Below are positions 9,467-17,748 of a DNA stretch of 32,038 nucleotides, in pieces. The DNA comes from a virus. The translations under genes and the position numbers were made by a program. Location: positions 1 to 32,038 of the IMG/VR virus record IMGVR_UViG_3300042691_038698; one strand, 5' to 3'. Numbering within the stretch: position 1 is the stretch's first letter; each line of letters begins with the position of its first letter. Under the pieces are notes generated by a model. The model had not been told where the DNA came from. It was given only the letters and a program-made list of their open reading frames with translations, and did not search any database.

Positions 9467-9811
9467 GTGTCTATCGTGTACGTCGTGTCCGAGACGCAGC
9501 AGCACAACATTGCGAGTGCGCAGGACTACGGACGGATTGAAACCATTCTGCCACCCAACGCGCAGATCGCTTTTTCGGTGATGCCGACAATTCGTCGCAT
9601 TCAGCGGAAACTCGACAAGTTCACCGACAATGACTACCTGTTGTTGATCGGGGACCCGTCTGCGATCGGTATTTGTTGCGCTGTGGCAGCGTCAAAGAAC
9701 AACGGTCGCTTTAAATGTCTCAAGTGGGACAAGCGAGAGCGCCGTTACATCCCCCTTGAGGTGGATCTTTACAAGAAAGGAGAGTTGGATGAGCCTTACG
9801 AACTTGTTTGA
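9467..9811 (+). CDS. Conserved phage protein, first gene of the replication operon
   Basis: This 114-residue protein uses a GTG start placed eight bases after AGGAG in the AGAAAGGAG leader. A conserved-looking core reads PTIRRIQRKLDKFTDNDYLLLIGDPSAIG followed later by FKCLKWDKRERRYIPLEVDL. I recognise this as a small protein common at the head of phage replication modules, with no assigned function. No catalytic motif is evident. It overlaps the next gene by 23 bases, suggesting coupled translation. Role in replication or its control is inferred from position only. Confidence 0.75.
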   Translation: MSIVYVVSETQQHNIASAQDYGRIETILPPNAQIAFSVMPTIRRIQRKLDKFTDNDYLLLIGDPSAIGICCAVAASKNNGRFKCLKWDKRERRYIPLEVDLYKKGELDEPYELV

Positions 9812-10340
9812 ACAGGAAGCCGAGGCACTGCGAGTCGGTGACGAGCAGGTCAGTGGTATTTCGAGCCTGGCACGTCGTGCCAAGCAGCTTTCTCGCGAGG
9901 TCGAGGACGCGGAAACGGTCCTCAAGGGCCTCAAGGATCAGTACCGCAAACTGACGGAAGAGACACTGCCCGAAGCGCTTGCCGAGACAGGCATGACGTC
10001 CTTCCGCATGGAAGACGGCAGTTCCATCACGATCAAGCCCTACTACAGTGCTTCGATCAGCGAGGCGCGGCGTGCGGAGGCCTTCCAGTGGCTGCGCGAC
10101 CGGGGCTTTGATGACATCATCAAGAACACCGTCAGTGTTCGTTTCGGTCGCGGCGAGGCGCCTCTTTGCGAGCGCCTGATCACGCTGCTGAGCGAGAACG
10201 GGTTCCGCTCCGAGGAAGCGGAAAAGGTCGAGCCCTCGACCCTCAAGGCATGGGTCAGGGAACGGGTGGAACGTGGCGAGGAGTTTCCGATGGAACTCTT
10301 CGGCGCGTACATCGGGAAGAGAGCCGAGATCAAGTCGTAA
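9789..10340 (+). CDS. Conserved phage protein with N-terminal coiled coil
   Basis: This 183-residue protein starts at the ATG at 9789, chosen because AAAGGAG lies about seven bases upstream and because the region before it is still coding for the previous gene. Residues of about 25-60 form a predicted coiled coil. A mixed domain follows (TSFRMEDGSSITIKPYYSASI), then a C-terminal motif STLKAWVRERVERGEEFPMELFG that is typical of this phage family. It is located directly before the candidate single-stranded DNA-binding protein, so a replication or recombination role is likely. No enzymatic residues are recognised. Confidence 0.75.
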   Translation: MSLTNLFEQEAEALRVGDEQVSGISSLARRAKQLSREVEDAETVLKGLKDQYRKLTEETLPEALAETGMTSFRMEDGSSITIKPYYSASISEARRAEAFQWLRDRGFDDIIKNTVSVRFGRGEAPLCERLITLLSENGFRSEEAEKVEPSTLKAWVRERVERGEEFPMELFGAYIGKRAEIKS

Positions 10341-10367
10341 CGAACCAAGGACCAAGGACCAACTAAC

Positions 10368-11141
10368 ATGGCTAATACAGAACTTGCAGAGAAAAAGGAG
10401 AGCATTGGCGCTCTCGTTCTTGCTGGCAGCTTTGAAGAGGATGCCGGCGACAGTTTCAGCGGGATGGGCCAGGACGACTTTGCCCTGCCGTTCCTCCGTC
10501 TGCTGACGAACACTTCCCCCGAGGTGGGCGAGGTCGAGGGGGCGCTGCCCGGCATGGTGTACAACAGCGTCACGGGGCAGCTCTTCGATGGCAAGAAGGG
10601 GATTGTCGTGATTCCGTGCGCGTACGTGCGTCAGTACATCGAGTGGGCGCCGCGTGGAAGCGGATCGGGAGCACCTCTCAATATCTACCCATCGACGTCG
10701 GATATCCTCTCCCGTACCCATCGCGAGCCGGGAGACAGCAAGGACTACCTGGACAACGGCAACTACATCGACAACACCGCGAACCATTACGTGATGGTTG
10801 TGGATTCGAATGGGACGCCTTCCCCGGCGCTGGTGAGCATGAAGTCCACGCAGCTGAAGAAAAGCCGCAAGTGGAACAGCATGATGCAGTCCGTGAAGAT
10901 GCAGGGAAGGAATGGCCTCTTCACGCCACCGATGTACAGCCAGTTGTATCGCCTGACCACGGTTCCCGAGTCGAACGATAAGGGCAAGTGGTTTGGCTGG
11001 GAGATCGAGCGCGTAGGCGCGGTGGATTCTCCGGAGGTTTACGCGGCGTGCAGGGCCTTCGCGCAATCCGTCAACTCAGGCGCTATCAAGGCGAAGCCCG
11101 AGGCGGAAGGCGAAGCTGCCCGCGTCGAAACCCCGTTCTGA
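10368..11141 (+). CDS. Putative ssDNA-binding / replication accessory protein
   Basis: This 257-residue protein has a central domain with FLRLLTNTSPEV, GMVYNSVTGQLF and IVVIPCAYVRQYIEW. It resembles proteins that occupy the single-stranded DNA-binding slot in many phage replication modules. The final residues EGEAARVETPF end in an acidic stretch closed by Pro-Phe, as in the protein-docking tip of bacterial SSB. The primase encoded next also ends in Pro-Phe. AAGGA occurs twice upstream of the ATG within GGACCAAGGACCA. The gene is followed by an intrinsic terminator, so it may be made at higher levels than the downstream enzymes, as expected for an SSB. The assignment rests on context and the C-terminal tip. 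Confidence 0.55.
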   Translation: MANTELAEKKESIGALVLAGSFEEDAGDSFSGMGQDDFALPFLRLLTNTSPEVGEVEGALPGMVYNSVTGQLFDGKKGIVVIPCAYVRQYIEWAPRGSGSGAPLNIYPSTSDILSRTHREPGDSKDYLDNGNYIDNTANHYVMVVDSNGTPSPALVSMKSTQLKKSRKWNSMMQSVKMQGRNGLFTPPMYSQLYRLTTVPESNDKGKWFGWEIERVGAVDSPEVYAACRAFAQSVNSGAIKAKPEAEGEAARVETPF

Positions 11142-11149
11142 TGTTCCCC

Positions 11150-11208
11150 AGGGGCCGAAAGTTGCACGCGTCTTTCCCCACCGCGTGCAGTGAGTAGGCC
11201 CCTTTTTT
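11150..11208 (+). terminator. Two-tier intrinsic terminator
   Basis: An outer 7-bp stem, AGGGGCC (11150-11156) with GGCCCCT (11197-11203), encloses an inner 8-bp stem, TGCACGCG (11163-11170) with CGCGTGCA (11182-11189). A run of six T follows at 11203-11208. It separates the candidate SSB gene from the primase gene, so transcripts probably end here partially, with some read-through into the replication enzymes. Confidence 0.75.
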
Positions 11209-11221
11209 CGAGAAAGAAGAA

Positions 11222-12754
11222 GTGACCGACATCACCCGGTTCAAGGCGATCTTTTCCGGACTGGACATCGCCTATGGGACCTACAAAATTCAAGATACCA
11301 AGGGCAGCGGCAAGCAAGCCGGCAAGGCCGTTGTTGTGCGCAAGCCGCCGACTGACGACCTTTGGCAGAAGCATTTGCTGGGGGTCGAGCCCTCCCTGGG
11401 TATCATTCCAATCCGGGCGGACAACAGCTGTGTCTGGGGCTGCATTGACATCGACCAGTACCCTATCGACCACGCGGGTCTCGTCAAAAAGATCCGCAAC
11501 CTGAACCTGCCCCTGGTTGTCTGTCGGAGCAAGTCCGGGGGAGCGCACGTGTTCCTTTTCGTCAAGGAACCGATCCCTGCAGGGGAGATGCAGAAGTACC
11601 TGAAGGCCTGCGCGGGGCTGCTTGGCGAAGCAGGACGCGAGATCTTCCCAAAGCAGTCAGAGATCCTCGTCGAGCGTGGCGACACGGGGAACTTCCTCAA
11701 CCTCCCCTACTTCGGGGGAGACGAGACCATGCGCTACGCCTTCACTGACGAGGGCAAAGCGGCAACGCTCGAGGAGTTCTACTCGTTGTACGACCGGTTC
11801 GTACAGGACAAGGACATCGAGGCACCAGAGGGACCAAAGGCTCCCGAGGCACCTATCAAGGACGGCCCTCCCTGCCTGCAGTCGATTTGCGCGCAAGGCG
11901 TTCCTGAAGGAACACGGAACAACGCGCTGTTTAACATCGGGCTCTACCTCAAACGCGCTCACCCTGCGACATGGGACAACCTGATTGTCGAGTACAACTA
12001 TAAGTACGTGAGCCCTCCGTTACCGAACAACGAAGTGCAGCTGCTGATCCGGCAGCTCAACAAGAAGGAGTATCACTACAAGTGCAAGGACGCGCCCCTT
12101 AACGCGTTTTGCAATGGCGGGTTGTGCAGGACTCGCAAGTACGGGATCGGGGCCCACGGGCCAGACAGCCCTCAGCTTTCTGCGCTTTCCAAGTACGCAA
12201 GCGAGCCGCCTCTGTGGTTCCTTGATGTCAACAGCAAGCGTATCGAGTTGGATACAGAGAGCCTGTTCAACCAGCTGGCCTTCCAGAAAGCCTGTGTCGA
12301 GAAGCTTAACGTACTGCCGCCGACGGTCAGGCGAAACGACTGGGAACAGCTGCTGAATGCGCTGCTCACGGAGATGGTCGAGACCGAACAGATCACGATT
12401 GCGAGCGAGGACACGACGGTAACGGGGCAGTTCAACGACCTCATCGAGGAGTTCTGTACGCACCTGCAGCAGGCGATGGATCGGGATGAGATCCTGCTTG
12501 GCCGGCCGTGGACAAACGATGACGAGGGGCGCACGTACTTCCGCATGAAGGACCTCAACGCGCACCTGCTGCGTAACAACTTCAAGGCATTGACGTCTCC
12601 CAAGATGGCACAACGTGTGCGTGACCTCGGGGGAGAGCCCATCAGCCTTTTTATCAAGAATCGGGCGGTTCGGTGTTGGCGCATACCGCGCTTCGAGCGC
12701 CAGGATTCTCCTTTCTCCACGCCTGAACAGAAAAAATCCGGGAGCCCTTTCTGA
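11222..12754 (+). CDS. Archaeo-eukaryotic-type primase (TOTE-like)
   Basis: This 510-residue primase has the catalytic Asp pair in CIDID (D76, D78), the SGGAH motif with H109, and NLPYFGG, as in the AEP superfamily branch known from TOTE-type and phage primases. A C-terminal module contains CLQSICAQGVPEGTRN and FCNGGLCRTRKYGIG. Its cysteines 218, 288, 297 and 302 are placed to bind zinc or an iron-sulphur cluster. The last 180 residues are helical and unassigned, ending in GSPF. It synthesises primers for the phage polymerase. The GTG start at 11222 follows a purine-rich but weak ribosome binding site. Its stop overlaps the next ATG by one base. Confidence 0.88.
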   Translation: MTDITRFKAIFSGLDIAYGTYKIQDTKGSGKQAGKAVVVRKPPTDDLWQKHLLGVEPSLGIIPIRADNSCVWGCIDIDQYPIDHAGLVKKIRNLNLPLVVCRSKSGGAHVFLFVKEPIPAGEMQKYLKACAGLLGEAGREIFPKQSEILVERGDTGNFLNLPYFGGDETMRYAFTDEGKAATLEEFYSLYDRFVQDKDIEAPEGPKAPEAPIKDGPPCLQSICAQGVPEGTRNNALFNIGLYLKRAHPATWDNLIVEYNYKYVSPPLPNNEVQLLIRQLNKKEYHYKCKDAPLNAFCNGGLCRTRKYGIGAHGPDSPQLSALSKYASEPPLWFLDVNSKRIELDTESLFNQLAFQKACVEKLNVLPPTVRRNDWEQLLNALLTEMVETEQITIASEDTTVTGQFNDLIEEFCTHLQQAMDRDEILLGRPWTNDDEGRTYFRMKDLNAHLLRNNFKALTSPKMAQRVRDLGGEPISLFIKNRAVRCWRIPRFERQDSPFSTPEQKKSGSPF

Positions 12755-13044
12755 TGCTGAAAATAGACGGTTTTGATGGCGCCTTGATCGGCATTGCTAC
12801 GGTATGGCAGCGCGCCGATGACGGAGAAGGCGCGGAGCGCGTTGACACGCTGATCTATGACGGCGAGCAGATCGTGAACACGCTCTGCCAGGAGAGTGGC
12901 CTGTCCTACGAGGAGGCGCTCGAGTACATCAGCTTCAACATCGAAGGGGCCTACGTAGGTTCCAATACTCCAATCATTGTCTGGAGCTGCGACATGTCGC
13001 GCGTTGAGGAGATGACGGAGGAAAACTGTGACCCGCTTGAATGA
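12754..13044 (+). CDS. Small conserved phage replication-module protein
   Basis: This 96-residue acidic protein contains SYEEALEYISFNIEGAYVGSNTPIIV, a motif seen in many phage genomes next to replication genes. No function is known to me. The ATG overlaps the primase stop codon by one base (TGATG), indicating coupled translation. It has no membrane segment or metal-binding motif. Confidence 0.78.
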   Translation: MLKIDGFDGALIGIATVWQRADDGEGAERVDTLIYDGEQIVNTLCQESGLSYEEALEYISFNIEGAYVGSNTPIIVWSCDMSRVEEMTEENCDPLE

Positions 13045-13222
13045 GGAACGCTGTGTCTTTGTCGTACTGTGCGTGACCAACGCCCGCGGCGCCGAAGTCC
13101 ATACGAGCGTCGTCGGCGTGTACGATCACTTCGGGGATGCGGACGCAAAGCGTGCGGAGCAGCCGCTCGAGTTCGCCCTCGTGATCGCTCCATACTACCC
13201 CTCACCGCCGATGGAACCATGA
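13028..13222 (+). CDS. Small protein of unknown function (64 aa)
   Basis: A GTG start at 13028 lies six bases after GGAGGA, within the end of the previous gene. The stop overlaps the UvrD start as ATGA, which supports a real coupled gene. The product includes a beta-rich stretch RCVFVVLCVTNA and a short acidic-basic tail. Not recognised. Confidence 0.55.
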   Translation: MTRLNEERCVFVVLCVTNARGAEVHTSVVGVYDHFGDADAKRAEQPLEFALVIAPYYPSPPMEP

Positions 13223-14718
13223 GCGTAGAGAAGGTGTTTGGCCCTCCGGGCTCTGGCAAGACGACGTACCTGTTATCGGTGGTCGATAACGAGCTGTCTG
13301 GAGGAGTCCCTTCGAATGGGATTGGCTACTTTGCCTTCACTCGCAAGGCGGCAGCGGAGGCCACGGAGCGCGCGCAACGGAAGTTCCCGCACCTGGACCC
13401 CGAGCAGGACTTTCCGTGGTTTCGCACTCTGCACTCGTTGGCCTACCGGTGCCTTGGCATTGGCACGAAGGACATGATGACCCCGCAGAACTACGCGGAG
13501 TTTGCCAAGGGGGCAGGGATCGAACTTGCGATCGAACAGGGCGAGGAGGAGTTCGCTGTGAAGGCGGATCACCCGATCCTGAACGAGATCAACATCGCCC
13601 GGGTCAAGGGCCGAGACCTGCGGCAGCACTACAACGACAGCCAGATGACCATCGAGTGGCATCACTTCGAGTACGTCGACCGCGCTTACCGGCACTACAA
13701 GGCCTCGCACGGGCTGCTCGACTTCACGGACCTGATTGAGTACGTGCTGCAGGAGCCTGACCGGTTGCCGCGGCTGAAGGCGCTGATCGTTGACGAGGCC
13801 CAGGACCTGTCCCGCTTGCAGTGGCGGCTCGTGCAGGCGCTGATTGCCCGGGCGGAGCGTACGTACGTCGCCGGCGACGACGACCAGGCGGTCTACACGT
13901 GGGCCGGGGCTGACGTGGAGAGCTTCCTGACTCTGCGGGGCAACGTCCGCGTTCTGGACCAGTCCTACCGCGTGCCCTCGACGATCCACGCGCTTGCTGA
14001 CCGTGTCGTCCACCGGATCCGAAACCGCCAGGAGAAGACCTGGCGGCCGCGTACCGAGGGCGGCGCGATCGTCTACTACAACGACTTCCACCACGTCGAC
14101 CTGACGCGTGGAGACTGGCTGGTGCTGGCCGCGACGAACTACATGCTGTCGGACATGCACGAGTGGATCAAGTCCCAGGGGCTGCTCTTCGAGCGCCACG
14201 GACAACGGAGCATCTCCGAGGCTGTGCTGTCCGCGGTGGTCGGCTGGGAGCGGCTTCGCAAGGGCCAGGAGATCCCGTTCGAGCTGGTGAAGGGGATCTA
14301 CAAGTACCTCGATCCGAGCGCCGTGAAGCACGGGCACAAGAGCCTCAAGACGGCAGACATGGACGCGCTGTACAGCCACGCCCGTCTTGTCGAGCGGCAC
14401 GGGCTGCTGACGGATGCGATCTGGCACGAGGCGCTGACGAAGATCGGAGAGGACAAGCGGAACTACCTAGTGGCACTGCTTCGTCGCGGCATCCGGTTGA
14501 CCGACAAGGCCCCTATCAAGCTCTCGACGATCCACGGCGCGAAGGGGGGCGAAGCGGACAACGTGCTGCTGCTCGGGGACCTCTCGACGCGCTTCGCGAA
14601 GGAATACGACAACAACCCGGACGACATCAACCGCCTGCTGTACGTGGGCATCACCAGGGCGAAGCAGGCACTGCATGTCGTGCTTCCCCGCAACAACCAA
14701 AAGGGATTCAGACTATGA
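13219..14718 (+). CDS. UvrD/Rep-type superfamily 1 DNA helicase
   Basis: This 499-residue helicase has motif I GPPGSGKTT (K14), motif Ia AFTRKAAAEA, motif II IVDEAQDLS (D192, E193), motif III GDDDQAVYTWAGA, motif IV QSYRVPSTIH, motif V STIHGAKGGEADNV and motif VI LLYVGITRAKQAL. It is shorter than bacterial UvrD, which is usual for phage versions. It should translocate 3' to 5' on single-stranded DNA and unwind the fork or repair intermediates. The ATG at 13219 is chosen because it forms an ATGA overlap with the upstream gene and places the Walker A motif at the N-terminus. The stop overlaps the polymerase start as ATGA. Confidence 0.93.
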   Translation: MSVEKVFGPPGSGKTTYLLSVVDNELSGGVPSNGIGYFAFTRKAAAEATERAQRKFPHLDPEQDFPWFRTLHSLAYRCLGIGTKDMMTPQNYAEFAKGAGIELAIEQGEEEFAVKADHPILNEINIARVKGRDLRQHYNDSQMTIEWHHFEYVDRAYRHYKASHGLLDFTDLIEYVLQEPDRLPRLKALIVDEAQDLSRLQWRLVQALIARAERTYVAGDDDQAVYTWAGADVESFLTLRGNVRVLDQSYRVPSTIHALADRVVHRIRNRQEKTWRPRTEGGAIVYYNDFHHVDLTRGDWLVLAATNYMLSDMHEWIKSQGLLFERHGQRSISEAVLSAVVGWERLRKGQEIPFELVKGIYKYLDPSAVKHGHKSLKTADMDALYSHARLVERHGLLTDAIWHEALTKIGEDKRNYLVALLRRGIRLTDKAPIKLSTIHGAKGGEADNVLLLGDLSTRFAKEYDNNPDDINRLLYVGITRAKQALHVVLPRNNQKGFRL

Positions 14719-16571
14719 GTGGACTACCCCCGTCCGAGTGGACGCCCCCCGCCTCTTTCCCGGACCTTTCCGCCGCAACGGAGATTGCGATCGACCTCGA
14801 AACGTGTGACCCCAACATGGAGTCGATGGGGCCAGGATGGCCCCGGAAGGACGGGTACATCGTCGGATACGCGATCGCCGTGGACGGCTGGCGGGGATAC
14901 TTCCCCGTGGCGCATCAGGGCGGAGGCAACCTGGACCGTGGCGTGGTCGAGCGCTGGGTTCGGCGGGTGCTCGAGTTGCCCTGCGACAAGATCATGCACA
15001 ACGCCGCGTACGACCTCGGGTGGCTCCGCGCCACCGGGTTCACGGTCAACGGCACGATCTACGACACGATGATCGCGGCGTCGCTGGTCGACGAGAACCG
15101 GTTCAGCTACACGCTCAACTCCCTGGGCTTTGACTACCTCAAGGAGGTGAAGTCTGAGCAGGGGCTGAAGGACGCGGCGGCCGACTTCGGCGTGCATCCC
15201 AAGAAGGAGCTGTGGAAGCTGCCGGCGATGTACGTCGGGGAGTACGCGGAGCAGGACGCTGCGCTGACCCTGAAGCTCTGGCATCACCTGAAGACGCTGA
15301 TCCACAAGGAGGAGGTGGGGTCGATCTTCGACCTCGAGACGGAGCTGATGCCCGTCCTCGTGGACCTGACCTACCGCGGCATCCGGTTCGACCGGGCGAA
15401 GTGCGAGCGGCTGCTCGACGAGTTCCGCGAGCGGGAGGCCAGGCATCTCGAGCAGATCCGAGCGCTCTCGGGGGAGGGGGTGGACATCTGGGCGGCTGCC
15501 AGCATTGCCCGGGCCTTCGACAAGCTGGGGCTCGTCTTTCCGAAGACGGCGACCGGCCTGCCGAGCTTCACCCGTTCGTTTCTTGAGAGCCACGAGCACC
15601 CGATTGCAAAGCTGATCGTGGAGGCGCGGGAGCTGAACAAGACCCACGGCACCTTCCTCGAGCCGTACTTGCGCCACAGCGAGAAGGACGGGAGGATTCA
15701 CCCCCACATCAACCAGATCCGTTCCGACGACGGCGGGACCGTCACGGGGCGGCTCTCGATGAACAGCCCCAACCTGCAGCAGGTCCCCGCGCGCCATGAA
15801 ACCATCGGCCCCTTGGTACGGTCACTGTTCCTCCCCGAGGAGGGGCAGCTTTGGGCAGCCAACGACTTCGGCTCACAAGAGCCACGGCTTCTCGTCCACT
15901 ACGCCACGCTACTGGACCTCCCCGGCGCCGAGCGGATGGCACAGGCGTATCGCGACGACCCCCGGACCGACTTCCACCAGATGGTGGCGGACATGGCAGG
16001 GATCAAACGCAAGGCCGCCAAGACCATCGGGCTCGGGCTGATGTACGGGATGGGCAAGCAGAAGCTTGCCAACTCCCTGGACCTGCCCCTTGAGGACGCC
16101 GCGGAGCTGATCTCGAAGTTCCACACCAACGTGCCCTTCCTGCGCGGGACGATCAACGCCGTGATGCGCCGGATCGAACACCCGGCCTCCAGCGGGTCGA
16201 TCCGGACACTGCTTGGCCGCAAGTGCCGCTTCCCTCTCTGGGAGCCCGTCGAGTACGGGATCCACAAGGCACTGCCCCGGGAGCAGGCGGCGATAGAGTA
16301 CGGCCCGCGGATCAAGCGGGCGATGACGTACAAGGGCCTCAACAGGCTGATCCAGGGCTCGGCAGCGGACCAGACGAAGGCGGCCATGGTCGCGCTGCAC
16401 CGGGCAGGGTTCCCGGTGCTGTTGCAGGTGCACGACGAGATTGCGCTCAGTGTGGACGGGCGAGAGGCCGCGGACCACGCGTCAAGGATCATGCGAGAGG
16501 CCGTGTCCCTCGAGGTTCCTTCCCTGGTCGACGTTGAGATCGGCCCCTCGTGGGGAGAGGCTCGGGGGTAG
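14715..16571 (+). CDS. polA: Family A DNA polymerase with 3'-5' exonuclease
   Basis: This 618-residue replicative polymerase has a DnaQ-like exonuclease at its N-terminus: AIDLET (D27, E29), HNAAYDLGWL, and YAEQDAAL as the third motif. The polymerase half has motif A ANDFGSQEPRL (D384), motif B KRKAAKTIGLGLMYG and motif C QVHDEIA (H573, D574, E575). There is no 5'-3' nuclease domain, as usual in phages. The residue equivalent to Phe762 of E. coli Pol I is Leu440. The ATG at 14715 forms an ATGA overlap with the UvrD gene. The gene ends the replication operon; a new promoter begins at once after it. Confidence 0.95.
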   Translation: MSGLPPSEWTPPASFPDLSAATEIAIDLETCDPNMESMGPGWPRKDGYIVGYAIAVDGWRGYFPVAHQGGGNLDRGVVERWVRRVLELPCDKIMHNAAYDLGWLRATGFTVNGTIYDTMIAASLVDENRFSYTLNSLGFDYLKEVKSEQGLKDAAADFGVHPKKELWKLPAMYVGEYAEQDAALTLKLWHHLKTLIHKEEVGSIFDLETELMPVLVDLTYRGIRFDRAKCERLLDEFREREARHLEQIRALSGEGVDIWAAASIARAFDKLGLVFPKTATGLPSFTRSFLESHEHPIAKLIVEARELNKTHGTFLEPYLRHSEKDGRIHPHINQIRSDDGGTVTGRLSMNSPNLQQVPARHETIGPLVRSLFLPEEGQLWAANDFGSQEPRLLVHYATLLDLPGAERMAQAYRDDPRTDFHQMVADMAGIKRKAAKTIGLGLMYGMGKQKLANSLDLPLEDAAELISKFHTNVPFLRGTINAVMRRIEHPASSGSIRTLLGRKCRFPLWEPVEYGIHKALPREQAAIEYGPRIKRAMTYKGLNRLIQGSAADQTKAAMVALHRAGFPVLLQVHDEIALSVDGREAADHASRIMREAVSLEVPSLVDVEIGPSWGEARG

Positions 16572-16600
16572 TTGCATGAGTTGATATACTGCGATAGAGT
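16572..16600 (+). promoter_or_regulatory. Sigma-70-like promoter for the small-gene chain
   Basis: TTGCAT (16572-16577), a 17-bp spacer and TAGAGT (16595-16600). The spacer contains AGTTGAT, also found at the same place in the promoter at 22695. The downstream gene begins at 16624 after AGAAAGGAG. Confidence 0.45.
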
Positions 16601-16623
16601 TCCCTGACAGAAAGGAGATAGGA

Positions 16624-16905
16624 ATGCCGAGAAAACAGAAATGGCCCCGTAGGGCTTCCCCTTCTACAAGGGAGGGGAAGCGCTTTAAGCCCGTGATGCT
16701 GCATGAAAGCACGTTGATCATGCTTCGAGAGATCTCGAAGTTTCAGCAAAAGAGCATGAGCAGCATTGTTCGCGGGCTTGTCGAACCCTTGTACGCTGAG
16801 GTCTACAAACAGGCCGAGGTGCTTGCCCGTATCGAAGCCAACAGAAAGAGCCAGGAAAATGAAATACAAAACGCAACTGTCCCTCGACGTCGATATTACG
16901 TTTGA
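16624..16905 (+). CDS. Putative ribbon-helix-helix DNA-binding protein
   Basis: This 93-residue basic protein has a Lys/Arg-rich N-terminus, then KRFKPVMLHESTLIMLREI and SMSSIVRGLVEPL. The strand-helix-helix pattern fits an Arc/MetJ-type DNA binder. As first gene behind the promoter at 16572 it could be an early regulator. The ATG follows AGAAAGGAG with good spacing. The assignment rests on pattern only, without a database match. It overlaps the next gene by 47 bases. Confidence 0.6.
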   Translation: MPRKQKWPRRASPSTREGKRFKPVMLHESTLIMLREISKFQQKSMSSIVRGLVEPLYAEVYKQAEVLARIEANRKSQENEIQNATVPRRRYYV

Positions 16906-17089
16906 CGTCTTGTCCCCGATCATAGTGGACGGCCAGAAGCTGCCTGCCATGATCGAGATCACTGGAGTAAAGGTCGACTCTACCAAGAAGTCTAGGGGAC
17001 GAAAGGTGGACCTGCTTAACTCCCTGAGCGAGGAGCAGCTCATGCTTCTCGAGGACGACATTCTCGAGAACTACGGAAAAGAGCCATGA
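16859..17089 (+). CDS. Small unknown protein (76 aa)
   Basis: The ATG at 16859 follows CCAGGAAA inside the end of the previous gene. The product starts with beta-rich KYKTQLSLDVDITFDVL, has a central MIEITGVKVDS, and ends with an acidic helix LSEEQLMLLEDDILENY. Not recognised. Its stop overlaps the next start as ATGA, the first link in a long chain of such overlaps. Confidence 0.65.
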   Translation: MKYKTQLSLDVDITFDVLSPIIVDGQKLPAMIEITGVKVDSTKKSRGRKVDLLNSLSEEQLMLLEDDILENYGKEP

Positions 17090-17181
17090 CCGCAGTCCAC
17101 TTTTACTGCCCGCTGCGAAGGGCTTATGTGTGCTTAGTGGTTCCGGCAGAAACGGCATTTAAACTGGTGGGGTTGACATGA
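17086..17181 (+). CDS. Micro-ORF, 31 aa, ATGA-coupled at both ends
   Basis: The frame MTAVHFYCPLRRAYVCLVVP... starts in an ATGA overlap with the previous stop and ends in an ATGA overlap with the next start. Double coupling is the main evidence that it is translated. The peptide is partly hydrophobic with two cysteines. Function unknown; it may serve only to carry ribosomes through. Confidence 0.5.
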   Translation: MTAVHFYCPLRRAYVCLVVPAETAFKLVGLT

Positions 17182-17372
17182 CTCACGCGATCAAGATTTC
17201 CGATCTCGAAAAGGCGGCACTGCGCGACCGGCGAGAGCGCATTGCGACGATCATTCTGGCGGGTTTGGTGACGAGGCAGCCGTCGTATTACGAGTACGCC
17301 GTTGCAGACGCGGTGACCTATGCCGACGAGTTGATCGCGGTCCTCGACAAGCCGGAGGAGGACAAGACATGA
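17178..17372 (+). CDS. Small phage protein, RRERIA...DALIA-type (copy 1)
   Basis: This 64-residue protein has RDRRERIATIILAGL and YADELIAVLDKPEEDKT. It is a paralogue of the proteins at 21622-21906 and 21903-22190. Small proteins with this helical pattern are very common in phage accessory regions and have no known function. The sequence encoding the KPEEDKT tail contains the GGAGGACAAGACATGA ribosome-binding and coupling signal for the next gene. Confidence 0.7.
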   Translation: MTHAIKISDLEKAALRDRRERIATIILAGLVTRQPSYYEYAVADAVTYADELIAVLDKPEEDKT

Positions 17373-17566
17373 TTTTGATCCCTGTCGGGCTTTTCATGAT
17401 GTGGGCAGCGTGGCAATGCATCTTGAGACTGTCACCGGACCTTTTAGATGCGTGGTTCGGGACGGTTCTCTGCTTTGTTTATGCTTGTGGCGCGGCGGCG
17501 GCGGCAATCGGGGCGCTTTCGATGTTGCGGTGGGCTGTTTGTTGGATGCGGGAGGTAGCGCCATGA
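17369..17566 (+). CDS. Small membrane protein (65 aa, two TM segments)
   Basis: Two hydrophobic segments (about residues 3-20 and 30-52) and a short basic tail ending REVAP. It starts by ATGA overlap. The tail codons contain GGGAGGTAGCGCC, which is the ribosome binding site of the next gene. A holin-like size and topology is possible but there is no lysis gene nearby. Confidence 0.6.
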   Translation: MILIPVGLFMMWAAWQCILRLSPDLLDAWFGTVLCFVYACGAAAAAIGALSMLRWAVCWMREVAP

Positions 17567-17748
17567 TCGCAACCGGCTTTGCTTTGATGGTTGCTGCATT
17601 CGTCGTGTGGGTGCTTGTGCCGGTGCCCAATCCTGCGCCGCGTTGGAAAATCTGGGTAATCTGCTTTCCGGTCGTGATGGCGTACTGCGTCGGTTTCGTT
17701 CTGATTGCAGCCGGGATCACTCGATGGCTGTGGGAGGTAGCGCCATGA
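17563..17748 (+). CDS. Small membrane protein (61 aa, two TM segments)
   Basis: Two hydrophobic segments (ALMVAAFVVWVLVPV and a C-terminal VVMAYCVGFVLIAAGI) separated by a short basic loop; ends WEVAP. It shares its start junction and C-terminal junction with the previous gene, so the two may derive from duplication of a gene-junction unit. Starts by ATGA overlap. Confidence 0.6.
   Translation: MIATGFALMVAAFVVWVLVPVPNPAPRWKIWVICFPVVMAYCVGFVLIAAGITRWLWEVAP

Noticed and set aside
9720-11066. Long minus-strand frame of 448 codons opposite the early replication genes
   Set aside because: Opposite to well supported plus-strand genes with proper ribosome binding sites; long antisense frames are expected in GC-rich DNA.
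13273-15797. Long minus-strand frames opposite the UvrD helicase and polymerase genes
   Set aside because: Both helicase and polymerase carry all family motifs on the plus strand; the antisense frames have no recognisable motifs.
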